This document shows, in pieces, positions 46,525 to 57,189 of a stretch of 64,000 bases of DNA. The number at the start of each line of letters is the position of its first letter. Positions within the stretch are counted from its first letter, which is position 1. The notes beneath the pieces are model-generated. The model worked only from the letters and a program-made list of their open reading frames with translations, searched no databases and was not told the origin of the DNA. The position numbers were made by a program, and so were the translations under genes. Source of the DNA: Xylaria sp. FL1777 (lineage: Eukaryota; Ascomycota; Sordariomycetes; Xylariales; Xylariaceae); contig MU400667.1 of NCBI GenBank assembly GCA_022578965.1, positions 31,819 through 95,818 on the forward strand, given 5' to 3'.

Positions 46525-46592
46525 GTCAGGCTTTGCCATTGTGAATGTATTGTTGTTGTGGATGGGATGGAGTGGACCTAGTGTCCTAACAC
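46525..46592 (+). repeat. 68-bp dispersed repeat, copy 1
   Basis: It begins TGTCAGGCTTTGCCATTG and ends GTGTCCTAACA; a close copy lies at 62206-62275 in the same orientation. The TG...CA ends recall LTR termini, but the unit is too short for a whole LTR. Confidence 0.7.
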
Positions 46593-46726
46593 TGTAGCTA
46601 TCATATATATATACATAGGCTAGGCCGTAGCTGCCTACACGGCCCATCCTAGAGGATGTCAATTACATCCAAATCAAGTAGAAGGAGGGTATACTCGATA
46701 AACTGATGTTATCTATGTCTTAGCCT

Positions 46727-47515
46727 GTGTTCATACGCATTTTCCGTCGCTGTCTACTTGCGGACGAATGCCCCTTCCAACCCTGTCTCTTTGTTATTCA
46801 AGGCACCAATCTAGACAGTAAACTCTCGTCAAATTATCCCTGGTGGAGCCGTGCACTCTTTGACATTACTATCCCTCAAGGTTGCCACACAAGCGCTTTG
46901 CGCAACTTCATTATGAGTCACTCTACGCATGTTTACAAGAACAACTATATGAGCAAGCAGGTGTTCGTCAACCTTGCAAAGCTCTACTTCGGTAAGCTTG
47001 CTGGCCTCAACAAAGACCTCTTCCAGCTCCTTCGCAACCTATGCCTCCGGGACGACCCCAACGCACCCATCGACCCTACGCCCGAGCAACTAGCCTCCAT
47101 TGGCCTCGATCGAGAAGTTTTAAAGCGCCACCAAGCTTAAGAATGCCTTTGGGCTAGTCACGAAGGGATTCAACCCCGAGCTAGTAGAAGAGGAATCCCA
47201 CCCCCGAAGTCCAGCCTGGAGAGGGTCCAAAAGGAGATCCGTAGGAGAAAGGTCAAACTCGACAAACACAGACGCCACCTCGAAGCAATGTATGTTCTGG
47301 ACAGTCGCGAGAAGTACAACGCCTATACCGCCAGCCTGAGACTTCGGGGGTTTGCAATTACTCATATAGGGCGTTCGGAGGCGTCTATTCGCCGTTCTCA
47401 CACGAGTCTTGTGGATAGATTGGGTGATATAGGAGTGAACAGAAGAAATAACACCAGAGATTCGCAATTACAGAAGACAGTTCTACGAAAAGCATGGATT
47501 GGTTGGCTTGCGTAG
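46727..47515 (+). pseudogene. DUF3435-like (tyrosine recombinase-related) relic
   Basis: The first frame (to 47140) includes SALRNFIMSHSTHVYKNNYM, then LRDDPNAPIDPTPEQL, which resembles the C-terminal part of fungal DUF3435 proteins, the group that includes tyrosine recombinases of Starship and Crypton-like elements. After a stop at 47140 the match seems to continue in a second frame (NAFGLVTKGFNPELVEEE) and, from 47211, in a third frame as a basic helical stretch (LERVQKEIRRRKVKLDKHRR) ending at 47515. At least two frameshifts are needed, so it is inactive. The N-terminal half is missing. The family call is from remembered motif shape and should be treated as tentative. Confidence 0.5.
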
Positions 47516-47942
47516 TACATCGCCACCGCATAGGAGCCTCGACAAGTCTCACCTAGCAGCCAAGGCGGATGCTGAGGGATCGCAGTCAGAGAAAATCGCG
47601 AGGTGCTTTCTATTCGCTGCAAAGCCTTATGCGACTGTCGTCTATTACAAAACACTGCTAGAGAAAACACGCACAAGCTATAGTCCATGCAACAATATTG
47701 CACGGCCAAGGTCTTTGTTCTCCCTTCTTCTCTAGTCCAAGCCGTATCCAACAAGTCCCGGAAGCGGAAAGGGTAGCTAGTTAAGGATTCACTAGGCTAT
47801 TTTCTTTCTTTCTTACCCAGTGATTGCCCCCACAATTGGAACAAGGTGGGCGATAGTCAGTCGGGCCTTAAGGCTGTCGGTCACAAGCGAGTAAGCGAGC
47901 AAAGCTTTCCGCGGGAGTAGAAGTCGAGAGGGGGGGGGGGGC

Positions 47943-48147
47943 TGTCAGGTAATATAGTCACATATAGACCCCTAAGGTCTATATTATAGTGGGATTGGTG
48001 TATATATATATATATGGGCTATTCCCACCAACTGATATTGGGAAGCCCTAGGGGCCAATTGACCAACGTACCGGCTACTAACCCCTTTACTACCTGCTAT
48101 GTGACTGCTGGGGCTCTCTATTCACTCCGGGACAATAACCTCTGACA
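47943..48147 (+). repeat. 205-bp LTR-like repeat, copy 1
   Basis: It begins TGTCAGGTAATATAGT and ends AACCTCTGACA, giving matched TGTCAG/CTGACA ends typical of an LTR. Flanks are GGGGC and GGGAC, close to but not an exact 5-bp target duplication. A diverged copy lies at 61395-61598. No internal retroelement sequence is attached, so it is probably a solo LTR. Confidence 0.7.
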
Positions 48148-48624
48148 GGGACTCGATGACCGTTCCCATCCCTAAGCTTTCAACAGAGGGAGAAAGGAAG
48201 GCATGTGTTAGTTGGCCCCCTTACGTATGGCTGGGCAGAGATGAAAATGATATTGGATGGGCGAGGAGGGCGGCGGTGCCTGTCTACATGGATAAAGAAG
48301 AGTGCTCATGTAGTAGGAATAGTAAAACAATAGAATAATTAGCTGTGAATGAATTCCCTGTGTTATATTAATGCGCGCATTCGTTTATAGAGTATTTAAT
48401 GAGTACTGACGAGTCATCACAACAAGACCCATAATGAAAAGATGCAAAGTCCTTTAATGAGTGCTCTTCACCTCTGGATAATGGCCACAGCAGCAAGGGG
48501 CTTCACCTATTGCATCTTTCAAGTGCAGTGGGGTATTTTGTCTGTATTTCATTAAACCAATTAAGTAGTAATACTTATGGACCTTCTCACCTCAAAGCGT
48601 TAACAAGATCGCTTAGAATTTCTA

Positions 48625-48655
<31 letters not shown>

Positions 48656-49146
48656 TATTCACCCGCCCCTCTTTGTTGCCATCCCATGTGGCTGCCGTTG
48701 CACACATTCTGTGACCTCGTCGGCATAGAAAGACCACCCTGAAATGCTTCTAGTCAAGCATGGACACAAATTGTTCGAACAAAGCCTTATTTTTCAAGTG
48801 CTCAAGTGTCGAGTAAATAGTCCCTTCCCACTCTAGAAGCAATGCGTTTTCGGCGTATTCATTGACATCAGCGATGAAGACGCCATGTACCTAATTAAGT
48901 GTGGCGTGTCGCAGTGTCAAAAGTGGCGTGTGAGGGCCCAGCCCAGCCCAGCCCAGCCCAGCCTAGCCGCCGTGTTGTTAACAAACATGGCATGGCATGG
49001 CATCGTCAACCAGCTAACTGGTCGTCTTGGGGCGTGGTTGTAGTCTCTGTAGCTATATATATATGCTGCTGGGGCAAGTGGTGAGTGGTGAGTGATGGTG
49101 CCTTACTCGGCCGCTTCTGATTCTTGTCTTTCCCCCCTCCTCTTCA
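48148..49146. other. Intergenic with microsatellites
   Basis: A TC-rich run lies at 48622-48653 and a CCCAG repeat at about 48936-48962. No gene is recognised. The last part is the 3' flank of the minus-strand gene that follows. Confidence 0.45.
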
Positions 49147-50000
49147 TCACCCACATCGAGAGTACGTCCGTCGTCGCTTCCGGCTCTTTTGCTGTGCTAT
49201 GTTGGGGTTGGTCACGGCATCTTCTGTAGCGTCGGAGGCCTCTTGGATAGGGGGGCTGGTGTGCTTCTTAGCCGGGCGCTCTTTCTTCTCGTCGTCATCG
49301 TCGTCGTCTTCCCCGGATATCCTCCGCCGCTTCCTTTTGTGTGGTGTGGCCAGAGGAGGACTTTCGGCAGACGGCGGTGGTGTCGGGAGCCAGTCTGGTG
49401 CTGTCACTGGTTTCCCCGGACCAACTCTGGCAACATCAATGCCACCATTCCCGCCTTTGCCTTTGCCTTTGGCGTCTTTGTCTTTGTTTTTGTCCCCGTC
49501 ATCGTTGTCGCCACCATCATCGTCAGAGGTGACCCCCTCAAGCTCATCCAGCGCCTTCAACTCGGCCTTACGCTCCTCTTTAACCTCGGGTGGTGTGCGC
49601 CCTATGGGCCATTCGTCGGCGACGCCATGATACATGGCCCTTCTGTATGTCTGTACGGTGAGAAGGGCATTGAGGTGGCGTTCCAGTGTTGCGGCGAATT
49701 GGCCATCGTAGGCTTCCGGGCATAATACCGGCGTGCCCGCGCGAGGGACGAGGTAGATACCTTGAGTGGCGACGATGTCGAGGAAGTCCTGCAAAATTCG
49801 CGTTGCTGTTAGTCGATAGGGTGAGTCGATGGGGTCGTAATACTACGAAGACCGGATCCAAAAAAAAAAAAAAAAAAAAAAGAAAGAAAAAAAGAGGAAA
49901 AAGGAAAAAAGGAAAAAGAATGCAAGCTTACGATGGGCAGATCTTGGTTGGTCGTGGTAGTAGTAATGGGTGGGCTATCTGGCTGCGATATTAATGTCAT
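49147..50000 (-). CDS. Basic/acidic low-complexity protein, probably nuclear
   Basis: Exon 1 (50000-49932) and exon 2 (49788-49147) join in phase 0 to give about 236 residues; the 143-nt intron has GTAAGC, a GACTAAC branch and TTTGCAG. I do not recognise the family. The first 95 residues are the only folded-looking part (DFLDIVATQGIYLVPRAG, YDGQFAATLERHLNALL, RRAMYHGVADEWPIG). The rest is Asp/Lys/Gly low complexity with two strong nuclear-localisation-like clusters (HKRKRRR and KSRKRRR). The intron contains a 20-nt A run on the plus strand (49861-49880), that is, a T tract in the transcript between branch and donor. Overlapping plus-strand frames are shadows of the repeat-rich codons. Confidence 0.65.
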
Positions 50001-50550
50001 GGCCCGCGATGGCTTTCTGCTGTTCTTGTTCTTCTTGTTTGTTGTTGTTGTTGTTTGGGTGGAAGTTGGAAAGGTGGAGAAAATTCAGCCGCCTTCAAAT
50101 TGGGTAAGGTGAGAAATCCCCATACTGCGGAAGTGCCGCGGACGCGCAACGAGGCCACATGATCTGATACCTACGTAGGACATGTACCTAGGTATACATC
50201 TACTGCGTATGGGACATGAACCCCACCCAGGCCGAACAGCTGGCAACAGCCGGCTGTCGGAAGCAACAGGACACAGGACAGCAGCATTGTTACTTACGCA
50301 GTAGTACTTAAGTACCTAATCAGGCGAAAGGTACATACAGTATAAGCACTGGATAGATACGGTATCTACGCTACTAGGTACCGTCTTTCTCTCTCTTTCC
50401 CTCTCTCTTTTTTATACCTACACAACCATGACAACAACATTGACAAACATCATTTACATGCCAGCCAAGTGCCCTTTCAAAACGACAATACTCACATGCC
50501 TAAATATTCCCTACCTCCCCATCTTCGATATTCATTTTCGAAGCTATCTT
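50001..50550. other. Intergenic between two minus-strand genes
   Basis: GTTGTT and TCTCTCT microsatellite-like runs lie at 50040-50055 and 50389-50408. TACCTAGGTA-type palindromes are scattered. No gene is seen. Confidence 0.4.
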
Positions 50551-52515
50551 CTAGGCCGTATTCTCTAATACCCGTCGTCTCTTCGGCTGCGGAGATTCGG
50601 GTAGCAATAATGGATCCCAAGCTGGGTGCTGAAGAACCTCGTTGATGCTGGGGCGCTGCGCATGATTATTCGCTGCCCACTGATATCTCACCATCTCAAT
50701 AAAGAGACTGCCAACTACGAGGATGGAGGAGGAGGTTTGCATCAGCCAGTCTGCTGTCACCAGAAACAAACAAACAGACAAACAAGCCAGCGGGCAAGCA
50801 AGCAAGCCATTGAAGCTTGGCGACATGGAAAAACACTCACGATGTATGTAGCCTCTGGCCGGCGACGCCCGCGCACTCTTATAATCCCCGGCCATCTTGT
50901 TAATGGCATCCTGGTAGCTCTTCTGGAACAACGGGCGCAGCTTCTCGTTGTCCTTGCCGTCGCGCCATGGGTTGATGGAGAACTTCCACGGCTGGTAGTT
51001 GTACGTCAGCTCGAACAAGATGATGCCCATGGACCAGATGTCGATGGAGTGGTTGTAGTCCTCCAGCTCGAGCTCGGGAGCGAGATAGCCAATGGTGCCG
51101 ACCGTCCCCGGCGCCGGCACTAACGACCCCCCTGCCTGGATGTGCCTGGATGTGCCCACGTCCAGCAGGACCGAACGGACCGGCTTGCCGATGAGGCCGA
51201 TGTTGGTCGGCTTCAGGTCGCGGTGCAGCCAGCCTCCGTCGTGCATGACCTTGACACCCAGCAGTGCGGTGCGGAATGCAGTCGCCGCCTCTATCGTCAT
51301 GCCCTTGCACCCTCTGTCGAGCTCATATGTCAGCTTCCTTCTCTCCAGAACTATGATTTCCAGAACGCGAGAGGTTGAAGAGTCTTACCCCTTACTCCGA
51401 GCCCCCACCAAGTCGCCCAAGGTCTGGGGTGTCATCGGCTTCAGGACAATCGCAACATGATCAAAGGCCGTCTTGGAGGAGAACTCCTCGCCGTTGGAGT
51501 AGATCACCTCTACCATGCGTAGGATTCGCTCACCGTCGTCCGACTTCTGCGCGAGATTGGTCACTCCCCGAAGTGTCTCGATCTCTTTATCCACACTGTG
51601 GTAATTTCGGGAAGTCCGCTCCACCACTTTGATGGCGGCCACGTTGGCTGACTGATCCGAGGCGAAGAAGACTCTCCCGTGACCGCCCGCGCCTAGAGCA
51701 TCTCCCAGTGTCCACCTGCCCATCGTCCTCTTGTTGGGGAGTGGGGTCGGCATCTCGACATCGACGTCGGCAGCCGCCGGTCCGCCCAGAGCGCGAGCCA
51801 CATAGAGTCTGCGTTCTTCCTTGAAGTCGTCCCTAGCAGCGAATCCCGTCCACTGGAAGTTGTATTCGAGCTTGTCGAGTAGGATCTTCATGCTGTGCTG
51901 GTTTAAGTGATACGGCCGTCGCGCGACCGCGTCACCATTGACGGTCAACTGCGCCGACGGAGACCTAGAGCAGCCCACGATGTAGAGGCCCTTGCTGTCG
52001 GGAAAGAAGCTAAACCGCGCATGGGGGTTCCGGAGGTTGATGCCGTGCGACTTTGCGAAAGACCTGGTGCAGAGGAGCAGGTCGATAGGCATGTTTTCCA
52101 GGGGTCCTTTTCCCGCCGCCCATCCCCTCTCCGGCACTGCCGGCGGAGACTGCAGCCCCAGCAGATAACGGCCGACCCAGACCATGCCATGCTCTCTAAG
52201 ATGCCGCTCGGTGTCGGTATCTGGCTCCGTAAGGGATTCGCTCGCCTCGCCATCAGTGTCATACTTGGTGCGTTCCTTCTCACGCCGAAGGCGAACGATC
52301 TCGTCGTCGCATATCTGCTCCGGCTCGACATGCATGCGGCGGAGGGCGGCTTGAGCGTCCTCTGCCTGGTTGTTCTGGCGGCGAGACATGAGGACGTCAT
52401 AGACGTCGCTGAATGCTAGCCTGGCGAGGGCATTCGCGGGTGTAAGGGAGGCAAAGGCGTGGTCTGACATTTGATAACAGAGGGGATGTGCTTGGGGCAG
52501 ACTCCGATGAGGCAT
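50551..52515 (-). CDS. Serine/threonine protein kinase with FHA-like N-terminal region
   Basis: Exons 52515-51389, 51313-50841 and 50714-50551 join in frame to give about 587 residues; starting at the second Met (52470, MSDHAFASL) gives 572. Residues 120-235 look FHA-like: GRYLLGL, then SFFPDSKGLYIVGCSRS and LTVNGDAV. The kinase domain follows with LGAGGHGRVFFA (glycine loop, about 275), AAIKVVE, WLHRDLKPTNIGL, LLDVGTSR (DVG in place of DFG), GYLAPE and DIWSMGIILFEL, and then a final exon with RPSINEVLQHPAW. All catalytic Asp and Lys positions are kept. The order FHA then kinase recalls checkpoint kinases of the Rad53/Chk2 type, but the FHA match is by eye only. The tail ends in a basic PKRRRV cluster that could be a nuclear signal. 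Confidence 0.8.
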
Positions 52516-55378
52516 ATGAGTTTCAATCAGGTACCCAGGATGCCGTGGGAAATGCGTAGCTTTTTAGACGCGACTGCCAATTATAGAACCCCTTCTTGGC
52601 GGTTCCGTAACGTAGAGGCACCCAGACTGCAACCACTCGATCTTGCTTCCTCTGGTAGGTATGAGTTCTGGTATAAGATATGGAACGTCCATGCACGGCA
52701 TATTTCGCGTATCGCGGTCGTCCCACCTCCCGCCGAAGTAAGGTGAGCTAATGCCAGGGACATGCCTCACCCAGATACTATAAAATGTTCGTTTTCGACC
52801 TATTGTTGTTTGTTTGTGGCTGGAACGTGACCCGCGCGATGCAACGGACGTCACTGATTCGTTGATAGTCCAGGTCCCCCGCTTCACTTTCTTCCAGTCT
52901 TCTGCACTCCACTCCACTTCACCTTGCCTATCGAACCTCATCACGCTTGTTCAGCACATCTATCGCCCTACTTACGTGTAGCAAAGCAAAAAAAAACGGC
53001 TACAGGCAGCTATAAGTGGTTACGTTTCTATTAGGATTTCTTAAAAAGTTCCCATGTCACTAGTAAAAACCGTGTTCGAAGCGTCCAATCTGTACAAAGT
53101 TTGTACACCTCTACGTGTAAAATATGACCAACTGACCAACCAACCAACCAACCAAGTTACTCATGGAATGAACAGAAAGACAAGACGAATGACGTTGCGC
53201 GAGATGACACGGCGCTTCAGCAGCTGATGCAAGAAAGACAAGCTAAGTCTTGTCTCGTCTCGAAACTCCCATGGCTTGGCCACGGTGCGCCACTAGTTGG
53301 TGGAGATAGCATCGGTGTAAGTAGAGGGAGAAGAAGTAAGGAGGAGTGAAGTGGAGTGGAGTGGAGTGATATGCACCGTTATCTAGCTATCCATTGGTTC
53401 ATTCCCTTGATCTTAATGGGGGAGAGAGTTCTAAGTAAGGGCATCGTCCATTCTAGGCTTAATCACCATTCCGGTTAATAATCGGATGCTGGCTCGAAGC
53501 AAAGCAGCATTGCTGTAATATTATCATTAACACTCACAGTCTAGACCATTCTTTATGTTTTTCTATATCATTCCCGGGGGCTCTGAGTTAATCGTGCAAG
53601 AATCCCCATCAAACCACTCTTCAATACGGCTTCAAAAAGCGTGGCATACAAACTCGAGCTTGCAAGTGCGTACCCTCCTTCGCCTATCATTCGACATCAA
53701 TTATCTGTCTGAGTCAAGACAACTGATAGGGTGGGAGGGAGCTGTTCTTCTAAGCACTGATACCACATCTTACAGCTAACTGCACCAACGCTCTGCAAGT
53801 TTATACATGACACCATAACATTAGGAGGAACTTGATCATGGCCACAACAATGTTGCCATGACCCTGAGCAGTCGTGGGCTTTGGTCGTCGTGGCCACTAC
53901 CACCACCACCACTATTATCGTGAGTCTCATGTGCGTTTCTACTAACCAAGGCCCAACGAGTGAACTATACATGTTGGAGTAGAACAGAGTGGGTAACTAG
54001 ACCTAATTAACCCCTAAGTGGCCAAATGACGGTCTGGCTTAATCATACGATTAGATGAGAATATAGCTACACCCTCTTTACTATTGCAATGGATTTTCAC
54101 GATAACAAGGAAGATCACTAGAGGCAGTTGATTATCAGCTTTCGACGTCAATCTATTGCGTTTGGTTTGATCGCAATATTCTCCTTAGTCATTTGGTCAA
54201 TTAATACTAGGAAGTGTAAGATCCTTGTATTCCAGAGGCAGAATCATCCCTTAAGATTTCTCTAGCTTATTTCAATGTGCGGTAACCGCCTTAAGATATT
54301 CACTCTACTATTTACCTTCTAGCAAAGAAGGTAAAGTAAGCTCCTAGCAAATTCTTCATGAATTAAATACGAAACGTTCTTATAGCTTATTATGGCTGCT
54401 GTTTAAAGTAGGTTTTACAGCTAGTTTTAAGTGAACGGTTTGCCGCAATCTTTTATTGTTTAAGTTAACTATACCACGTTTTAGTCTTGAATATATATAT
54501 ACTTGCAATACATTAACTAAGATACTTACATAAGCTTGTTTAAACAAATCAAGGCTACTTTTACCTTTGTAATTAAAAGCGTTATAATTAAAGCTATAAT
54601 ATATTTTATAAGGATTTTTTCTTGGCAATCCTGAGTTGCTTGACCGGGCACCATGCGGGCTGGCTTAAAGAGGTAATCATCCGTTTCGCCCTATAATATT
54701 TATTGGACAGTATTCTTGGGAGGGTACCTTATCTTTTTTCTAAGGCGGTGAGCCCATCCTTGCACCTAAGGCCGATGAATGTAAGGCTTTTTCTATGGTA
54801 GAATACAACCTAACTACAGACGGCCAGGGCTGATATTTAGAATTGGGAGACTAGTAAATCCGGTGGCTGGGTTACTTCGCCCCACATACATTTACTCTAT
54901 ATTATAGAAGTACTACCTCACCTACTGTACATCTACCGTAACGCTCATAATTTAGCACTGTTAACACATAGGATTTTTACCCATTCGGTCCCGAGCGAAG
55001 TGCATGCCTCCTTAGTTGACCCGCCGAAGTTGTGTAGGACTGTTTAAGAGGCAACTGTAGATTTAGGCCAGGGCTGGCGACAACCCCGCGATCGAGTGGC
55101 TTGAGACGTTGTCGCGTTTAGGTGTGTAATGCAATAACCTGGTATCATCTAAAATCACTGGTCAAACATTTCGGGATCCTATCAAGTGTTTGGGAGTCTC
55201 ACTAGACAGACAGGTTTGCAGGCTTCCATTGTTGTTAACGAAATGCTATGAACATGCTCGACTGGTTTTCGCTCGTACACCTGCTGCTACCCTAGTTTCA
55301 CTGACAGACTTACTTCAAAATCCGCACTCATTGTCTCCCAGGCCTCATATTCCCTTCTGCTATACTCTATACCTAAAG
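52516..55378. other. Intergenic with decayed repeats
   Basis: An AACC microsatellite lies at 53136-53155. About 54370-54620 is AT-rich and resembles mutated repeat DNA. Frames of 60-130 codons near 52600-52940 have no motif and sit in the kinase promoter. I see no convincing gene. Confidence 0.45.
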
Positions 55379-55996
55379 ATGCTCTCGTTTGTCATGTGCT
55401 TCGTTCGTATTAACGTCTCATCATGGATGCTGCTCTACATCATTTTCGTGACCGCTGATCCCTCTCGTGGAAGTATCGGATTCTACGCCGATAGTTCATG
55501 CCGCGAGGAGATGAATAACACGCAGGACGTGGCGACAGGAGCATGCGTAAACACCAAAGGCGTCGTCGCAGTCGCCGCCAGCTCACTGCCCTCATGCGGA
55601 CACACAACAGCGATACTCTACATCTCAGATCTTACGAGCTGTATGGACCCTTCATTCTTACCTATCGTGAGCAGCGGACTCGTAGGCGATTGTCTGTCGT
55701 TCATTGAGGACCGGCTGATCGAGTCCGCACACTTTCAGTGCAACACGTCCACTGATGGAATGGGGAACACCCCTGACACTACGCCCGGCTATACGACTGA
55801 TGGTCCGCCAGGCAATCCTCTACCTAGCGACAACCCCCCTAATGACGAGTCTGGGTCTGGAGGAGGCGGCCTATCGAAGGCAACGATCGTCGGGATCGTG
55901 TTGGCAGTAATTTCAGCCACTGCCAGCGTTGTAGGTGTGGCTATCCGGATCCTAGTTTGTCAACGGTCGAGGGGATATCAGTATGCGAGCTATTAA
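55379..55996 (+). CDS. Cys-patterned surface protein with transmembrane anchor
   Basis: I start at the ATG at 55379 because it opens a signal-peptide-like segment (MLSFVMCFVR... SWMLLYIIFVTA); the frame extends 63 codons upstream without protein-like sequence. The 205-residue product has an ectodomain with six regularly spaced Cys (about 41, 56, 73, 88, 105, 121), a Pro/Thr/Gly-rich stalk (about 125-165), a membrane helix (168-190, ATIVGIVLAVISAT) and a short tail. I know no named family. The gene 400 bp downstream encodes the same six-Cys ectodomain with a different anchor, so the two are a tandem duplicate pair. A stalked, membrane-anchored extracellular module suggests a cell-surface role in contact or sensing. 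Confidence 0.65.
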   Translation: MLSFVMCFVRINVSSWMLLYIIFVTADPSRGSIGFYADSSCREEMNNTQDVATGACVNTKGVVAVAASSLPSCGHTTAILYISDLTSCMDPSFLPIVSSGLVGDCLSFIEDRLIESAHFQCNTSTDGMGNTPDTTPGYTTDGPPGNPLPSDNPPNDESGSGGGGLSKATIVGIVLAVISATASVVGVAIRILVCQRSRGYQYASY

Positions 55997-56409
55997 AGTG
56001 GGCAGATGAGTGTGTCGATTGGGATGGGGTCGTATTCGCCGGGGAGACCGGCCTCACTTCCACGTACCCTAGGAGCATGATGCGCTGGCATGAAGGGGAG
56101 GCGCGGGAAGGTAGGAGCAGGACGGCGAACCTGTGTGTGGAGAATTTACACATCCGTCTGCGGAGCTGCTCATTGGCTAGCCAAACAACATCGGTGCCTA
56201 TTCAACCGCTACCGTGGTATCGAAAGTGCAATTTTGAAAAATGAAGGATCTGGCTGACACATAGGAGGCCGTAACTTGAGTCTCTAATGAGCTGGGTTGA
56301 AAGATAGGTGTTAAGCTCGATGCTTCGTGCAAGTTTAAGTTTTATGCAATTCAGTTTGCTCCTAGACTACTATTGCAACAATTTCTGACTCGACTAACAT
56401 ATTGCCCCA
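55997..56409. other. Spacer between the two paralogs
   Basis: Near 56320-56385 a frame gives a hydrophobic stretch (RASLSFMQFSLLL) that could be a lost or separately spliced signal peptide of the next gene. No other gene is seen. Confidence 0.35.
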
Positions 56410-57189
56410 ATGATGCTCGATAGACTGCCCAGACAAGATATATCAAACTCCCAAGGCTCGTTGATGCTTTTCACCGACACGTGCTGCCAGGATGCCATCT
56501 CTAAAAGCTCTCTGCCGCTCATCAGCGGCGACTGCCAAGGGGCGCCGTTCGCGGGGATCCGAAGTGTGGTGCTCACGTCGTTGCCGACCTGTCCCGATTA
56601 CGGACTGCCCCTCCTCATCGTGTCCAACGAGACGAGTTGCAAGAATCCGCAGTCCGAGTCCAGTGCCAACAGCGGCGTGATCGGGAAATGCCAATCTTTT
56701 GTTGTAAATGAGATCTCGAGTTTTCAGTTTATCTGCTACGGGAAAGGCATCTCATCTGCGCCACCACCACCCACCACGACCAGCACTACGACTTGGTGGC
56801 AATGGCAATCTACTCCATCCACCACTGCCTGGTTCCAGAGCGAGACGCAGTGGACGCCAACCTCGACATGGGGCTGGGATGGATCCCAGAGCGAAACACA
56901 GTGGACGCCAACCTCCACATGGGACTGGGGAGGGGAGTATGGACCAACGTTGACGATAATATCAAATGAGAAAGAGCTGATGGAGCTAGATGCTGATGGT
57001 CGGTCCTGGACTACTCTCACGATAACTGTGAATGATGCTGTGTACGAGGTGCGGCAGCCGATAGCAGAGCATGATGTCGATGGGGAAGACTCGCTCATTT
57101 GCAGCAGCGGTGATATGGTCTCTCAGCGCCATGGTGCCCCAGTATTGGCCTTCCTGGTGACAATCTGGCTACTTGTGTCTTTATTATGA
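56410..57189 (+). CDS. Cys-patterned surface protein with GPI-type C-terminus
   Basis: This is the paralog of the preceding gene. Six Cys at about 26, 42, 61, 77, 94 and 109 have nearly the same spacing, and segments such as GSLMLFTDTCCQD and GVIGKCQSFVVNEI align with the neighbour's GSIGFYADSSCRE and GLVGDCLSFIEDRL. After the module come a Thr/Pro/Trp-rich stalk with a 17-residue unit repeated twice (QSETQWTPTSTW core), a second hydrophilic domain, and a hydrophobic C-terminus (APVLAFLVTIWLLVSLL) with no following charge, as in GPI-anchor signals. The annotated start gives no signal peptide. A missed upstream exon or 5' decay is likely, so the N-terminus is uncertain. Confidence 0.6.
   Translation: MMLDRLPRQDISNSQGSLMLFTDTCCQDAISKSSLPLISGDCQGAPFAGIRSVVLTSLPTCPDYGLPLLIVSNETSCKNPQSESSANSGVIGKCQSFVVNEISSFQFICYGKGISSAPPPPTTTSTTTWWQWQSTPSTTAWFQSETQWTPTSTWGWDGSQSETQWTPTSTWDWGGEYGPTLTIISNEKELMELDADGRSWTTLTITVNDAVYEVRQPIAEHDVDGEDSLICSSGDMVSQRHGAPVLAFLVTIWLLVSLL

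Noticed and set aside
46000..48200. CRISPR-like or phage-type array
   Set aside because: The repeats here are dispersed LTR-like units and simple microsatellites; no repeat-spacer structure exists in the window.
49124..49725. Plus-strand frames opposite the nuclear-type gene
   Set aside because: The minus-strand frame has a spliced start with canonical intron signals and folded-looking sequence; the plus frames do not.
52564..52944. 126-codon minus-strand frame upstream of the FHA-like kinase
   Set aside because: It has no motif, lies in the promoter, and overlaps other frames.
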